NCBI RefSeq assembly: GCF_030915485.1 | Contig: NZ_CP133266.1 | Location: 3,786,001-3,850,000, forward strand | Direction: 5' to 3' | Length of the DNA: 64,000 nt | Origin: Neobacillus sp. PS3-40 | GTDB taxonomy: Bacteria > Bacillota > Bacilli > Bacillales > Cytobacillaceae | In this document: positions 28,282 through 36,839 of the stretch, one piece after another | Layout of the letters: each line of letters opens with the position of its first letter | Numbering within the stretch: the first letter of the stretch is position 1 | Translations under genes and position numbers: made by a program | The notes under the pieces: generated by a model | Seen by the model: the letters and a program-made list of their open reading frames with translations, nothing else | Told to the model about the DNA's origin: nothing | Databases searched by the model: none

Positions 28282-28482
28282 ATGGAACCATCTCAGCCTG
28301 GGAATAATCAAATGCCTAATTTTGATCACTTAAACGATCGGGTGATCGCTCAGAAAACATCAACACCGACATTGGTGATCAAGACGAATCTTGATCCAAA
28401 GGATTCAACTGAAAATAACCCATACTACCCTGATAAGAACGCAAAAAATCCAAAACTTTTTAGAGATTATTTTGAAGAGTAA
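28282..28482 (+). CDS. small hydrophilic protein, probable forespore product
   Basis: Protein of 66 residues that I do not recognise. It is rich in Asn, Pro, Asp and Lys, has no membrane segment or cysteine, and ends in KLFRDYFEE. The start ATG has a strong TTAGGAGGTG site. A SigG-type promoter match directly upstream suggests expression in the developing forespore, so it may be a minor spore protein. It does not show the known SASP signature. It lies at the left edge of the block that separates cotE from mutS. Confidence 0.75.
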   Translation: MEPSQPGNNQMPNFDHLNDRVIAQKTSTPTLVIKTNLDPKDSTENNPYYPDKNAKNPKLFRDYFEE

Positions 28483-28675
28483 AGTGGGTAAAAGTAAGGA
28501 AAATCTAGACGTGAAACTGTTAAATTTATTTTAAAATTAGTGTTGGGATGGCATTAGTAAAATTAACGTAAAAAATGTGTTAAATGAAACAAATTTACGC
28601 TCATAATATTGCCTTTCGATTAAGGAAATGGTATTGTTAAGGGGAATTATTTTTGTTCTGTTTTTTCATCATGAA

Positions 28676-28704
28676 ATGACGTTGAGCAAGAATAGTAATA
28701 CAAT
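28676..28704 (+). promoter_or_regulatory. candidate cold-shock gene promoter
   Basis: ATGACG and TACAAT with a 17-bp spacer, 31 bp before the csp start codon. The leader would be too short for a long cold-shock thermosensor if this promoter is used. Confidence 0.4.
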
Positions 28705-28734
28705 GTGTTTGGTTAACACTAGGAGGCAACAAAA

Positions 28735-28935
28735 ATGGAAAAAGGTAAAGTAAAATGGTTTAACTCTGAAAAAGGTTTTGGATTCATCGAACGCGAAGGT
28801 GGAGAAGATGTATTTGTACACTTTTCTGCAATTCAATCTGAAGGTTTCAAAACTTTAGATGAAGGTCAAGAAGTTACTTTCGACGTTGAGCAAGGAGCTC
28901 GTGGACCACAAGCTGCTAACGTACGTAAAGCTTAA
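28735..28935 (+). CDS. cspD: cold-shock protein (CspB/CspD type)
   Basis: Single-stranded nucleic-acid-binding beta-barrel of 66 residues. Both RNA-binding motifs are intact: RNP1 KGFGFIER and RNP2 VFVHF. It acts as an RNA chaperone at low temperature or on entry to stationary phase. Start ATG 28735 follows AGGAGG. The exact paralogue (B, C or D) cannot be fixed from one sequence; the symbol is tentative. A terminator closes the gene. Confidence 0.92.
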   Translation: MEKGKVKWFNSEKGFGFIEREGGEDVFVHFSAIQSEGFKTLDEGQEVTFDVEQGARGPQAANVRKA

Positions 28936-28954
28936 TCCAACATTGACTATTCAA

Positions 28955-28986
28955 AACAGACTCTAATTCATTAGGGTCTGTTTTTT
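28955..28986 (+). terminator. terminator after csp
   Basis: AACAGACTCTAA and TTAGGGTCTGTT with a four-base loop and T6 tract. Confidence 0.88.
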
Positions 28987-29047
28987 GGTGTTAAGAAATG
29001 TGTAAAAAGGGGTTAGCATTCTGTCCCTCAAGGTTGTTTGATTTTGA

Positions 29048-29179
29048 CTAACATCCAAATAAAAAACCCTGCTCAAAAATGAGCAGAGCGTATGTCATAT
29101 AAAGTAAAATGGTTAAAGTCATTATAACACAACCACCATAAAAAGATATGAATATAAAAAAATTAAAATAAACCATCAT
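29048..29179 (-). CDS. possible 43-residue hydrophobic peptide
   Basis: Minus-strand ORF in the 480-bp gap between csp and the 3D gene. It starts ATGATG at 29179 directly after TTGGAGG; the spacing is too short for a normal site. The product is very hydrophobic (FNFFIFISFYGGCVI, then ILLYMTYALLIF), resembling a small membrane peptide. It reads through the minus-strand hairpin at 29061-29086, which argues against expression. The rest of the gap shows no other gene. Confidence 0.2.
   Translation of the reverse strand: MMVYFNFFIFISFYGGCVIMTLTILLYMTYALLIFEQGFLFGC
29061..29086 (-). terminator. minus-strand terminator-like hairpin with no clear gene
   Basis: CTGCTCA-AAAA-TGAGCAG preceded on the plus strand by AAAAAACC, so on the minus strand a GC hairpin is followed by GGGTTTTTT. 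No recognised gene on that strand ends here. A TATAAT at about 29124-29129 on the minus strand could mark a short RNA. Confidence 0.45.
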
Positions 29180-29418
29180 CCTCCAATCTGACAGTTCAGA
29201 AAAAAGTCGGATGACATTATCTTGGTAAATCTATTTTAGGACTTTAAAATGGAATCAAATCCAGCCCGAATAGGTGATTTTTATCCCCATTACCCCTTTC
29301 TATTATTACAATGTTTTATTCTAATAAAACTAATTGTAACTAAACTAGTAACTGGCTGAAATGCTCCTGTAACATTCATATGTTATTTTTGATATAACGT
29401 AAGAATGGGGGACTGAAT

Positions 29419-29967
29419 TTGAAGAAACTTTTAATAGCCTTTAGTTCAGCGTTTCTTTTATTATTTGGATTTCAAAATGGAGCGTTAGCAGCATCCAATA
29501 CATATTTAGTGAAAAGCGGAGATACATTAAGTAAAATTGCCAAAACATATAAAATATCTGTTGTACAATTAAAAAGCTGGAATCACCTTACATCTGATAT
29601 TATTCACCCAAAGCAATCTTTGAATATATCTGCAGTAAAAAGTAGTACGCAAACAAAAAAGGCGCAGTTAAATGTGGTAAAGGAAATTACCGTTAAGGCG
29701 ACTGCCTATAATGTCAGTTGTAAAAAATGCAGTGGAATCACAGCTACTGGAATTAACCTAAAGAAAAATCCGCAACAAAAAGTGATTTCGGTTGACCCTA
29801 AAGTAATTAAATTAGGTACGAAGGTTTATGTTGAGGGTTACGGATATGCTATAGCTGCTGATAAAGGAAATGCGATTAAGGGAAATAAAATTGATGTTTT
29901 TATCTCGTCCCATAAGGAAGCCTTAAAATGGGGGAGTAAAACTGTAAAAGTAAAAATATTGAAATAA
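29419..29967 (+). CDS. secreted LysM and 3D-domain protein (YocH-like)
   Basis: Cell-wall-associated enzyme of 182 residues. A signal peptide (about 1-24, ending GALA) precedes one LysM peptidoglycan-binding domain (about 28-71, YLVKSGDTLSKIAKTYKI). The C-terminal 3D domain is related to the MltA/resuscitation lytic enzymes, with its three aspartates in VISVDP, AADKG and KIDVF. It probably cleaves or remodels peptidoglycan. It starts with TTG at 29419 after GGGGGA. TGTAAC, TGTAAC and TGTTAT motifs upstream (29335, 29368, 29381) recall WalR half-sites, but their spacing does not fit. A strong terminator follows. Confidence 0.88.
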   Translation: MKKLLIAFSSAFLLLFGFQNGALAASNTYLVKSGDTLSKIAKTYKISVVQLKSWNHLTSDIIHPKQSLNISAVKSSTQTKKAQLNVVKEITVKATAYNVSCKKCSGITATGINLKKNPQQKVISVDPKVIKLGTKVYVEGYGYAIAADKGNAIKGNKIDVFISSHKEALKWGSKTVKVKILK

Positions 29968-29970
29968 TGG

Positions 29971-30005
29971 AAGAGCCCTTCTCGAAAAAAGAGAAGGGCT
30001 CTTTT
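29971..30005 (+). terminator. terminator after the 3D-domain gene
   Basis: AAGAGCCCTTCTC and GAGAAGGGCTCTT with a seven-base loop and T tract. Confidence 0.92.
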
Positions 30006-30225
30006 ATTGTAAATTTTATCCAAGAGAAGGTCTCTTTTAAAATGTTCCGCTGGTCCGGTGTGCATTTTAGTTAGAGTACCTTCTTTTTTCACTATAAAGC
30101 TAGATCAAAAAAGTTGTTTACATGTAGCTAAGTGAAAAAATCTAATTTATTCGGACTATGATAAACAGATTAGTTAATTTTAAACTATGTTCATTTTTTT
30201 GTAACAATTTCGACAAAATTTTATG

Positions 30226-30254
30226 TTGTTTTTATACCATTCTGCCAATATAAT
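30226..30254 (+). promoter_or_regulatory. promoter of the iron-uptake operon
   Basis: TTGTTT and TATAAT with a 17-bp spacer. The Fur box starts 18 bp after the -10, so Fur would block initiation or elongation. Confidence 0.6.
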
Positions 30255-30271
30255 CGTAAATGTAGATAAAT

Positions 30272-30290
30272 GATAATGATTATCATTATC
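30272..30290. promoter_or_regulatory. Fur box, perfect 19-bp consensus
   Basis: GATAATGATTATCATTATC is identical to the classical 19-bp Fur box. Further ATTATCATTA units follow to 30300, giving room for a second Fur dimer. The operon starting at 30326 is therefore predicted to be iron-repressed. Confidence 0.92.
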
Positions 30291-30325
30291 ATTATCATTA
30301 TTAATTTAAATTGGAGGTGAAAAAC

Positions 30326-31501
30326 TTGAAGAAGTTAATTGTTGTACCTATTCTAATTTGTATCATGCTTGTTTCCCAACCGGTTTCTGCAGCGACATCT
30401 TGGATGGGTGTAGTCTCCAAAATTAGTGGATATCTAAATAGTGCGATGGTGGAATATAAAAATGGGGACCCAGTAAAAGCAAAAAGTTTGGTAAATGAAG
30501 CATACTATGGACCATTCGAAAGTGAACGAATGGAGCAGGCTATACGAATAAATATCTCTGCCAAACGGGCGGCTGAAATTGAATTTCAGTTCAATACGAT
30601 TAAAAAGAAAATCAATGCTGGGGCTGATATAAAGAGTATCGAGCAGGAGAAAGACTCCTTAATGAAAATGCTCAATACAGATGCTTTTGTATTGTTGAAA
30701 GCTGAACAAGGTTCTGGAGGGCTTTGGCTCTATTCACTTCTGATAATTGTAAGAGAAGGAGTAGAAGCAATCTTGGTGATTTCTGCCATTACTGCCTATT
30801 TGATTAAGTCAGGGAATTTAAACAAAGTAAAAGAGGTATATCAAAGTACTTTTGTTGCTATCTTGGCCAGTTTTCTAACAGCTTATCTATTTCGAACGAT
30901 CATTCATGTTAGTGGAAAAGGTCAGGAGGTATTAGAAGGATCTATCCTCATTATTGCAATGGTCTTCTTGTTTTCAATGGGCTACTGGATGTTAAGGAAT
31001 GCTGATCCAAAACGATGGAAAAATCATATTGAAGGGTTGGTAAAAGATTCACTTACAAATGGAAAGAGAATGATGCTATGGATGGCAGTTTTTCTTGCCG
31101 TTTACCGTGAGGGAGCTGAAACCGTTCTATTTTACCAGGCATTACTAGCCGATTCGTCAGGGGATACAAACCAGATCTGGCTCGGTTTCATTGTAGGTGC
31201 AATTATTCTTATCGTTTTATTCTTTGTTATTCGTTTTACAAGTACACGTTTACCGCTACGACCATTCTTTATTTTTTCAGGCAGCCTACTTTATGTTCTT
31301 GCCTTTATTTTTGCAGGCGAAGGGATAAAAGAGTTACAAGCTGGAGCAGTAATAAGTAACTCGTCAATTTCGGGCTTTCCGACAATTGGAACACTTGGGG
31401 TTTTTCCAAGCTGGGAAGGGGTTGGCATGCAATCGTTAATGATAATCGTTACGATTATCGCACTTTCCTTAAGAAAAAAGAAAATAGATAAAAATACATA
31501 A
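30326..31501 (+). CDS. FTR1/EfeU-family iron permease
   Basis: Iron transporter of the FTR1 family, 391 residues. It has an N-terminal signal sequence (about 1-22), an extracytoplasmic helical domain (about 23-130), and then a seven-helix permease. Both iron-binding REGxE motifs are present: REGVE at 143-147 and REGAE at 261-265. It begins with TTG at 30326 after TTGGAGGTG; the in-frame TTG at 30311 overlaps that site and is rejected. It is the first gene under the Fur box. The partner genes differ from B. subtilis EfeUOB: a P19-type lipoprotein follows instead of EfeO and EfeB. Confidence 0.92.
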   Translation: MKKLIVVPILICIMLVSQPVSAATSWMGVVSKISGYLNSAMVEYKNGDPVKAKSLVNEAYYGPFESERMEQAIRINISAKRAAEIEFQFNTIKKKINAGADIKSIEQEKDSLMKMLNTDAFVLLKAEQGSGGLWLYSLLIIVREGVEAILVISAITAYLIKSGNLNKVKEVYQSTFVAILASFLTAYLFRTIIHVSGKGQEVLEGSILIIAMVFLFSMGYWMLRNADPKRWKNHIEGLVKDSLTNGKRMMLWMAVFLAVYREGAETVLFYQALLADSSGDTNQIWLGFIVGAIILIVLFFVIRFTSTRLPLRPFFIFSGSLLYVLAFIFAGEGIKELQAGAVISNSSISGFPTIGTLGVFPSWEGVGMQSLMIIVTIIALSLRKKKIDKNT

Positions 31502-31519
31502 AAAAAGGGGCAAACAAAA

Positions 31520-32113
31520 GTGAAAAAAGGAATACTCGCAGCAACATTTATTAGCACATTCATATTATTAGCTGGTTGTGGAAGCACGAGCACTAACGAT
31601 ACTACATCACAGACAAAAAAATCAGCACATAATACACATGGAAAAGTAGTGAAGGAAATTCCAACTGGCGATTCCATCGAGAAGGAAGGAATGGATATTG
31701 CTGCTGTGTACTTTGAACCAGCAGAAATGTACCCACCTGAAAAAGCGGGATTGCAACCTAATGAGGCAGATGTTCACCTTGAGGCAGATATAAAAGCAAC
31801 AAAAAATAATAAGACTGGCTTTGGTGCCGGTGAATGGATGCCATTCTTAACAGTCAACTATAAAATTAAAAACCTTGATAACGGAAAAGAATCGTCTGGT
31901 ACATTCATGCCGATGAATGCTTCAGACGGTCCTCACTATGGTTCAAATATCAAAATGTTTGGTGCCGGAAAATATAAGTTAAGTTTATCAATTGAATCAC
32001 CTGAAAAACAAAACTATTTATTACATGTCGATAAAGGAACAGGTGTAGATGGGCAATTTTGGAACAAACCGGTTGAAGTAGAATGGGAATTCCCTTATAT
32101 GCCTAAAAAATAA
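31520..32113 (+). CDS. P19/Tp34-type iron-binding lipoprotein
   Basis: Iron-transport-associated lipoprotein of 197 residues (Tp34/P19 family, PF10634 type). Lipobox LAGC with Cys20, then a beta-sandwich domain. Likely metal ligands: H86 and E88 (VHLEAD), Met130/Met132 (TFMPMN), H139 (GPHYG) and H169. In Campylobacter jejuni, P19 binds copper and iron and works with an FTR1 permease. It starts with GTG at 31520 after AAAAGGGG, 18 bp behind the permease gene in the same operon. Confidence 0.9.
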   Translation: MKKGILAATFISTFILLAGCGSTSTNDTTSQTKKSAHNTHGKVVKEIPTGDSIEKEGMDIAAVYFEPAEMYPPEKAGLQPNEADVHLEADIKATKNNKTGFGAGEWMPFLTVNYKIKNLDNGKESSGTFMPMNASDGPHYGSNIKMFGAGKYKLSLSIESPEKQNYLLHVDKGTGVDGQFWNKPVEVEWEFPYMPKK

Positions 32114-32256
32114 TAGTAGAGTTGGCTATATGTAACTCCCCCTAGAAATAGCATAAAACGAAAATCTACTAGGTCAATTGTTAAATAGTGTGGGTAAGGG
32201 GATGGAACTTTTCAATTGGGCCATTCCCTTTTTACCAGAAAGGAGATGAATAGAGA

Positions 32257-33501
32257 TTGTTAGAATTCTTATCTCTCATTATAAAATTAGGTATGGAATT
32301 TATATTTATTATCATGCTGCTGGCTATTTTTTTGGAGCAACGCAAATTACAAAGTCTTGTATCATCTCTATTTAATGGAAGTCTTTTGGGAGTTGTAGCA
32401 GCTACTTTCATATATATTATAAAAAAATATGTTGTAAGAATGGAAATTATGGATGTAGTAGAAAAAGGGCTAGTATTTCTATTCATTATTTTATGTCTGA
32501 TTTGGGTTTTTTCGCAATTTCGACTCCAAATAGATAAATACGGAAAATATCTCCTTTTTCTTTTTTCTTTTATTTACGCACTAGAACAATTCGAAATTGT
32601 TTTGCTTACTACTGTTCCACAACTATCAATGGCAAATGGAATGAATTCTGAATGGATTGAAAAGATGGGCTATTCAATACTAGTTATCATCCTTTTCCTT
32701 TTAATGGCCCTAGGGATGAAATATCTTGGTCCGAAATTGAATAATCGTTTTGTATTTATCCTTTTAATTTTTCAAATACTAATTCTATTTTTATATGAAT
32801 TAACTGAGCTACTTCAAACACTTTTCGGCCTGCAAATAATACCACTTACTATGTGGGCATTAGATATTTTGGCTCCAATCGTAAATCATAAGGATTATTT
32901 TTTCTACATATTAACGATTGCAATCATTTCCTTTTTGTTTGTAATTTTTCTCTCGATCTACCGTCATTTTAATTTTGTTGACTCTAACAATGTTAATCCA
33001 GCAGAAAGGCGGAAATTCACTGCCCAATCACTTCGAATTAGACGCTGGTTTTATTGTTTAACAGCTATTCAAATCATCTTTTTTTCTTTCCTTGCCAGTG
33101 TTCAAATCAGCCAAGCTAAAGAAGTGACTGCAGACCCTCCGATTGAGGTTACTGCAAAGGGTGGATATATCCATGTTTCTCATGAAATGGTACAGGGGAA
33201 AAAATTGAATGTCTTTTCGTATCGTTTTCCTGATCATACGGAAGTCCGGTTTTTGGTAGCTGGAAAGACGAACCAAAATTATAGTGTTGCACTTGATGCA
33301 TGTTCAATTTGTGGTGTGGCTGGTTACTATCAAAAGGGTGACCAAATTATCTGTAAAAAGTGTAATTCAGTTATAAATGTTAATACGATCGGCTTTACGG
33401 GTGGATGCAATCCAATTCCAATGGTGTATGAAAATAAGGGAAATGGAGAGTTAGTCATACCAGTTTCTGAATTAGTAAAATCAAAATCATTATTTCAGTA
33501 A
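32257..33501 (+). CDS. DUF2318 membrane protein with cysteine-rich C-terminal domain
   Basis: Polytopic membrane protein of 414 residues, about seven to eight hydrophobic helices in residues 1-290, then an extracytoplasmic domain. This domain carries C349-x2-C352, C366-x2-C369 and a later GGC, matching proteins annotated as Fe-S-containing DUF2318. It may pass electrons or bind metal for iron reduction at the cell surface; this is inference. It starts with TTG at 32257 after AAGGAGATG. It lies in the P19-type iron operon. Confidence 0.82.
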   Translation: MLEFLSLIIKLGMEFIFIIMLLAIFLEQRKLQSLVSSLFNGSLLGVVAATFIYIIKKYVVRMEIMDVVEKGLVFLFIILCLIWVFSQFRLQIDKYGKYLLFLFSFIYALEQFEIVLLTTVPQLSMANGMNSEWIEKMGYSILVIILFLLMALGMKYLGPKLNNRFVFILLIFQILILFLYELTELLQTLFGLQIIPLTMWALDILAPIVNHKDYFFYILTIAIISFLFVIFLSIYRHFNFVDSNNVNPAERRKFTAQSLRIRRWFYCLTAIQIIFFSFLASVQISQAKEVTADPPIEVTAKGGYIHVSHEMVQGKKLNVFSYRFPDHTEVRFLVAGKTNQNYSVALDACSICGVAGYYQKGDQIICKKCNSVINVNTIGFTGGCNPIPMVYENKGNGELVIPVSELVKSKSLFQ

Positions 33502-33514
33502 GGGGTGAATTCGG

Positions 33515-34813
33515 ATGTTTCTCCGTTTGCTATATAAGACTTTTACAAGAAGCTTCAAGGATAAATTCCTGATTATTTTAACTGTTGCATTTGGAGCATC
33601 CCTTGCTTCTTTTATGCTAAATTTCTCCTTAGATATCGGTGATAAGATGAATCAGGAACTAAAATCATATGGGGCGAATATTCAGATAGAACCTAAAATG
33701 GATACAATTCCAGTAGAAATGGATGGAATGAACATAAATCCGCTTGGTGATCAGGCATTTTTGAAAGAAGAAGACTTATCACAGCTAAAAAAAATCTTTT
33801 GGGCAAATAATATTCTTAATTTTGTTCCGTATCTTGAAACGACTGGTAAACTAGCGACAAAACAAAATTCGGTTCGTCTGATTGGTACTTGGTTCAATAA
33901 AACGATTAAGCAAGACGGTGGCAATGCTTCAATCATGGGGCTGTCAACAATGAAATCATGGTGGAAAATAGATGGGGAATGGCCAAGTCAGAAAATAGGA
34001 AGCACTGAAATAGTTGTAGGAAAAGAAGTAGCAGATGAACTGAACATTGAAAAGGATAAAAATATAAAAATAGAAACTAATTCTTTAAATGGACCAAAAT
34101 CAATTTCCCTTCATGTTGTTGGAATAATAGATGCTGGTGGAGATGATGACAAAGTCATTTTTGTTCCATTAAATACGATGCAAACTATTTTAGATCTACC
34201 TGGGAAAATTAGTAGTTTAGAAGTAAGTGCCTTAACGGTTCCAGAAAACGAACTTGCCAAAAAGGCGGCTGAAAACCCCTCCTATTTAGGAGAAAAAGAG
34301 TATGAGTCATGGTATTGTACAGCATATGCCAGTACAATTGCTTATCAAATTGAGGAAGTAATGAAGGGATCTGTCGCAAAACCAATCCGGCAAATTGCTC
34401 AATCAGAAGGTGTAATCCTAAATAAAATAAAATTTATGATGTTTATTATCTCTAGTATTGCCATCATTTGCTCAGCAATGGGGATAACAAGTTTGATGAA
34501 TAGCAAGATTTCAGAACGTGGAAAAGAAATTGCACTTATGAAAGCACTTGGTGCAACCGAAGCTTCAATTGTGTTTCTCTTTATTAGTGAAGCTATCATT
34601 AGTGGGTTGATCGGAGGAATTGCGGGTTATGGGATCGGAATACTCCTAACTCAATTTTTGGGCCAAGATATTTTTGGATCTGTAATTGACATTAAACTAA
34701 TCGGATTGCCAATCATTCTGTTACTTTCAATTGTTATTACTGCAGCGGGGAGTTATCCTACCATTCGGAAGATCATACGCTTAGATCCCGTCAGTGTACT
34801 CAAAGGGAGGTAG
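33515..34813 (+). CDS. FtsX/MacB-type ABC transporter permease 1
   Basis: ABC permease of 432 residues with the FtsX/MacB layout: one N-terminal transmembrane helix (about 18-38), a large extracytoplasmic domain, and three C-terminal helices (about 300-430, with GKEIALMKALGATEASI between them). A second, related permease and an ATPase follow. Such transporters work mechanically across the membrane rather than import small ions, so its part in iron uptake is not obvious. Confidence 0.88.
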   Translation: MFLRLLYKTFTRSFKDKFLIILTVAFGASLASFMLNFSLDIGDKMNQELKSYGANIQIEPKMDTIPVEMDGMNINPLGDQAFLKEEDLSQLKKIFWANNILNFVPYLETTGKLATKQNSVRLIGTWFNKTIKQDGGNASIMGLSTMKSWWKIDGEWPSQKIGSTEIVVGKEVADELNIEKDKNIKIETNSLNGPKSISLHVVGIIDAGGDDDKVIFVPLNTMQTILDLPGKISSLEVSALTVPENELAKKAAENPSYLGEKEYESWYCTAYASTIAYQIEEVMKGSVAKPIRQIAQSEGVILNKIKFMMFIISSIAIICSAMGITSLMNSKISERGKEIALMKALGATEASIVFLFISEAIISGLIGGIAGYGIGILLTQFLGQDIFGSVIDIKLIGLPIILLLSIVITAAGSYPTIRKIIRLDPVSVLKGR

Positions 34814-34821
34814 AAGGAAAA

Positions 34822-35952
34822 GTGCATAAATATAAATTTTTTTCGAAATTAGTGTTAAGAGCTCTATTTTACAGAAGGATCAATACAATCGTGGCCTTGC
34901 TTGCGATTATTTTAGGTACAAGTGTTATCGGCGGTTTAGTGAACATTTACTATAATATAAATGAAAAAATGAGCAAAGAGTTTCGTGCATATGGAGCGAA
35001 CATCCTTATCTACCCAAAAGATCAATTTGTGAAGATTAAGATGGATAAAGTAAAAGAGATTAATAGAAATATTCCTAATTCCAAAGTCGTTGGTATGGCT
35101 CCAATGCAATATTCGGTTGTTCAAATCGAAGATAAATCTGTTGTGTTAGTGGGAACATGGCTGGACCAAATGAAGAATGTAAGCCCATATTGGAGTATTG
35201 ATGGTGCCTGGATTAGTGACAGAAACAATTTAAAAGAAGCAATGATTGGAGTTAATGTAGCTAAAAAATATAATATTAAACAGGGGTCAGCGATTGAAAT
35301 CTCAAATCAAAGCAAGCGTAAGTTCTCGATTAAAGTTAAAGGTATTGTGTCTTCCGGTGGCAAGGAAGATAATCAAATTTTTGTAAACACGGGATTAGCA
35401 GAAAAGATATCAAAAAAGAAAACAGCTGATATTATTTTAGTAAGTTTATTAGAAAAAGGGTCAAAGCTTGCAAAGGAATCGAGTAAACTACAAACATCAA
35501 TATCTGAAATTAACGTAAAACCGATTAAGCAAATGGAACAATCAGAAGAAAAAATGCTAGTAAAGATTCAACGGCTGATTCGCCTAATTGGAATTATTAT
35601 TTTCGTGATCACTATCCTTACGGTTTCTACGACAATGATCAGTATGATAAATGAGAGAAGAAAAGAAGTGGGGTTAAAAAAAGCATTGGGTGCATCAAAT
35701 AAACTATTACTTCTTGAATTTTTGGCTGAAGGCACATATATCAGCTTAATTGGAAGCACCTTTGGTATAATAGCCGCATTCTATTTGTCTCAATTAATAG
35801 GAAAAAGCGTATTTGATGCGGAAATTTCCTTTCAGTACAACATTATTCCCTGGACCTATATGATAGCACTATTTATCGTCGCCATTTCTTTCTTTATTCC
35901 AGTTAGAAAAATAATGGAAGTTGATCCAGCCAATACATTAAAGGGAAATTAG
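34822..35952 (+). CDS. FtsX/MacB-type ABC transporter permease 2
   Basis: Second permease of 376 residues with the same layout as its neighbour: one N-terminal helix, an extracytoplasmic domain, three C-terminal helices with EVGLKKALGASNKLLLLEF. It is likely to dimerise with the first permease. It starts with GTG at 34822, 8 bp after the preceding stop, and ends 7 bp before the ATPase gene. Confidence 0.88.
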   Translation: MHKYKFFSKLVLRALFYRRINTIVALLAIILGTSVIGGLVNIYYNINEKMSKEFRAYGANILIYPKDQFVKIKMDKVKEINRNIPNSKVVGMAPMQYSVVQIEDKSVVLVGTWLDQMKNVSPYWSIDGAWISDRNNLKEAMIGVNVAKKYNIKQGSAIEISNQSKRKFSIKVKGIVSSGGKEDNQIFVNTGLAEKISKKKTADIILVSLLEKGSKLAKESSKLQTSISEINVKPIKQMEQSEEKMLVKIQRLIRLIGIIIFVITILTVSTTMISMINERRKEVGLKKALGASNKLLLLEFLAEGTYISLIGSTFGIIAAFYLSQLIGKSVFDAEISFQYNIIPWTYMIALFIVAISFFIPVRKIMEVDPANTLKGN

Positions 35953-35959
35953 AGGAGGA

Positions 35960-36640
35960 ATGAAGGTGTCTATTCTGGAAATTGACCAAGTAACGAAAAG
36001 GTATGGAAGTCTTCATGTTCTTAAGGATATGCAATTAACGGTTACCGAGGGGGAATGGGTAGCTATAATGGGCCCATCAGGTTCTGGAAAAAGCACGCTA
36101 TTGAATATTATTGGCTGCATGGATACCCCGTCACTTGGATCAGTGAAAATTAGGGGTATAGAAACGGCCCATTTAAACAAAAAGCAGTTAACAGAACTAC
36201 GAAGGGATACAATTGGCCTTGTATTTCAACAGTTCCATTTAATACCCCATTTAACAGCCCTTGAAAATGTTATGTTAGCACAGTATTACCATAGTATCCA
36301 CGATGAAAAGGAAGCAACGGCTGCCTTGGTTCGTGTTGGACTCGGAGAAAGGCTCAACCATCTTCCTGGACAATTGTCTGGAGGAGAACAGCAAAGAGTA
36401 TGTATCGCAAGAGCACTTATAAATTATCCATCATTAATCCTCGCCGATGAACCGACTGGAAATTTAGATGATGAAAATGAGCAAATCATTATGGATGTTT
36501 TTAAAGAATTACATCGTGAGGGACACACCATTATTATGGTAACACATGATAAAGAGGTAGCAGAAAATGCCCAAAAAATCGTGATGTTCGAATATGGGAA
36601 TATAACAGAAATTATCGAAAATAAGAAAATAGTAGTATAG
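35960..36640 (+). CDS. ABC transporter ATP-binding protein (LolD/MacB type)
   Basis: ATPase of 226 residues that drives the two FtsX-like permeases. Walker A GPSGSGKST, Q-loop VFQQFHLIPHLTALENV, signature LSGGEQQR, Walker B LILADEPTG and the H-loop (VTHD) are intact. It starts at the ATG of 35960, after AGAGGAGG. It is the last gene of the Fur-controlled operon. Confidence 0.92.
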   Translation: MKVSILEIDQVTKRYGSLHVLKDMQLTVTEGEWVAIMGPSGSGKSTLLNIIGCMDTPSLGSVKIRGIETAHLNKKQLTELRRDTIGLVFQQFHLIPHLTALENVMLAQYYHSIHDEKEATAALVRVGLGERLNHLPGQLSGGEQQRVCIARALINYPSLILADEPTGNLDDENEQIIMDVFKELHREGHTIIMVTHDKEVAENAQKIVMFEYGNITEIIENKKIVV

Positions 36641-36652
36641 GTCTTAAAACAT

Positions 36653-36688
36653 AAGGAGCAAAGGTATATGCTAAAACCTTTGCTTCTT
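36653..36688 (+). terminator. hairpin after the iron operon
   Basis: AAGGAGCAAAGGT and ACCTTTGCTTCTT with a 10-base loop; one mismatch and only a modest T tract downstream. Confidence 0.6.
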
Positions 36689-36839
36689 GTGCTATATTTT
36701 TAAGGTTTACTTCTATATCGTTTGATTTGAAAATCAATTATTAAAATTAAATCATAAATTTGCTTAGAGACTTATCCCGGAAATGGTGCCTTGAAAATAT
36801 TTTGTTTTTTTGAAAAAGTCCGTTACAAAAATTCTTATT

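Noticed and set aside
29335-29386. WalR-like direct repeats before the LysM-3D gene
   Set aside because: TGTAAC, AGTAAC and TGTTAT half-sites occur, but no pair has the five-base spacing needed for a WalR site.
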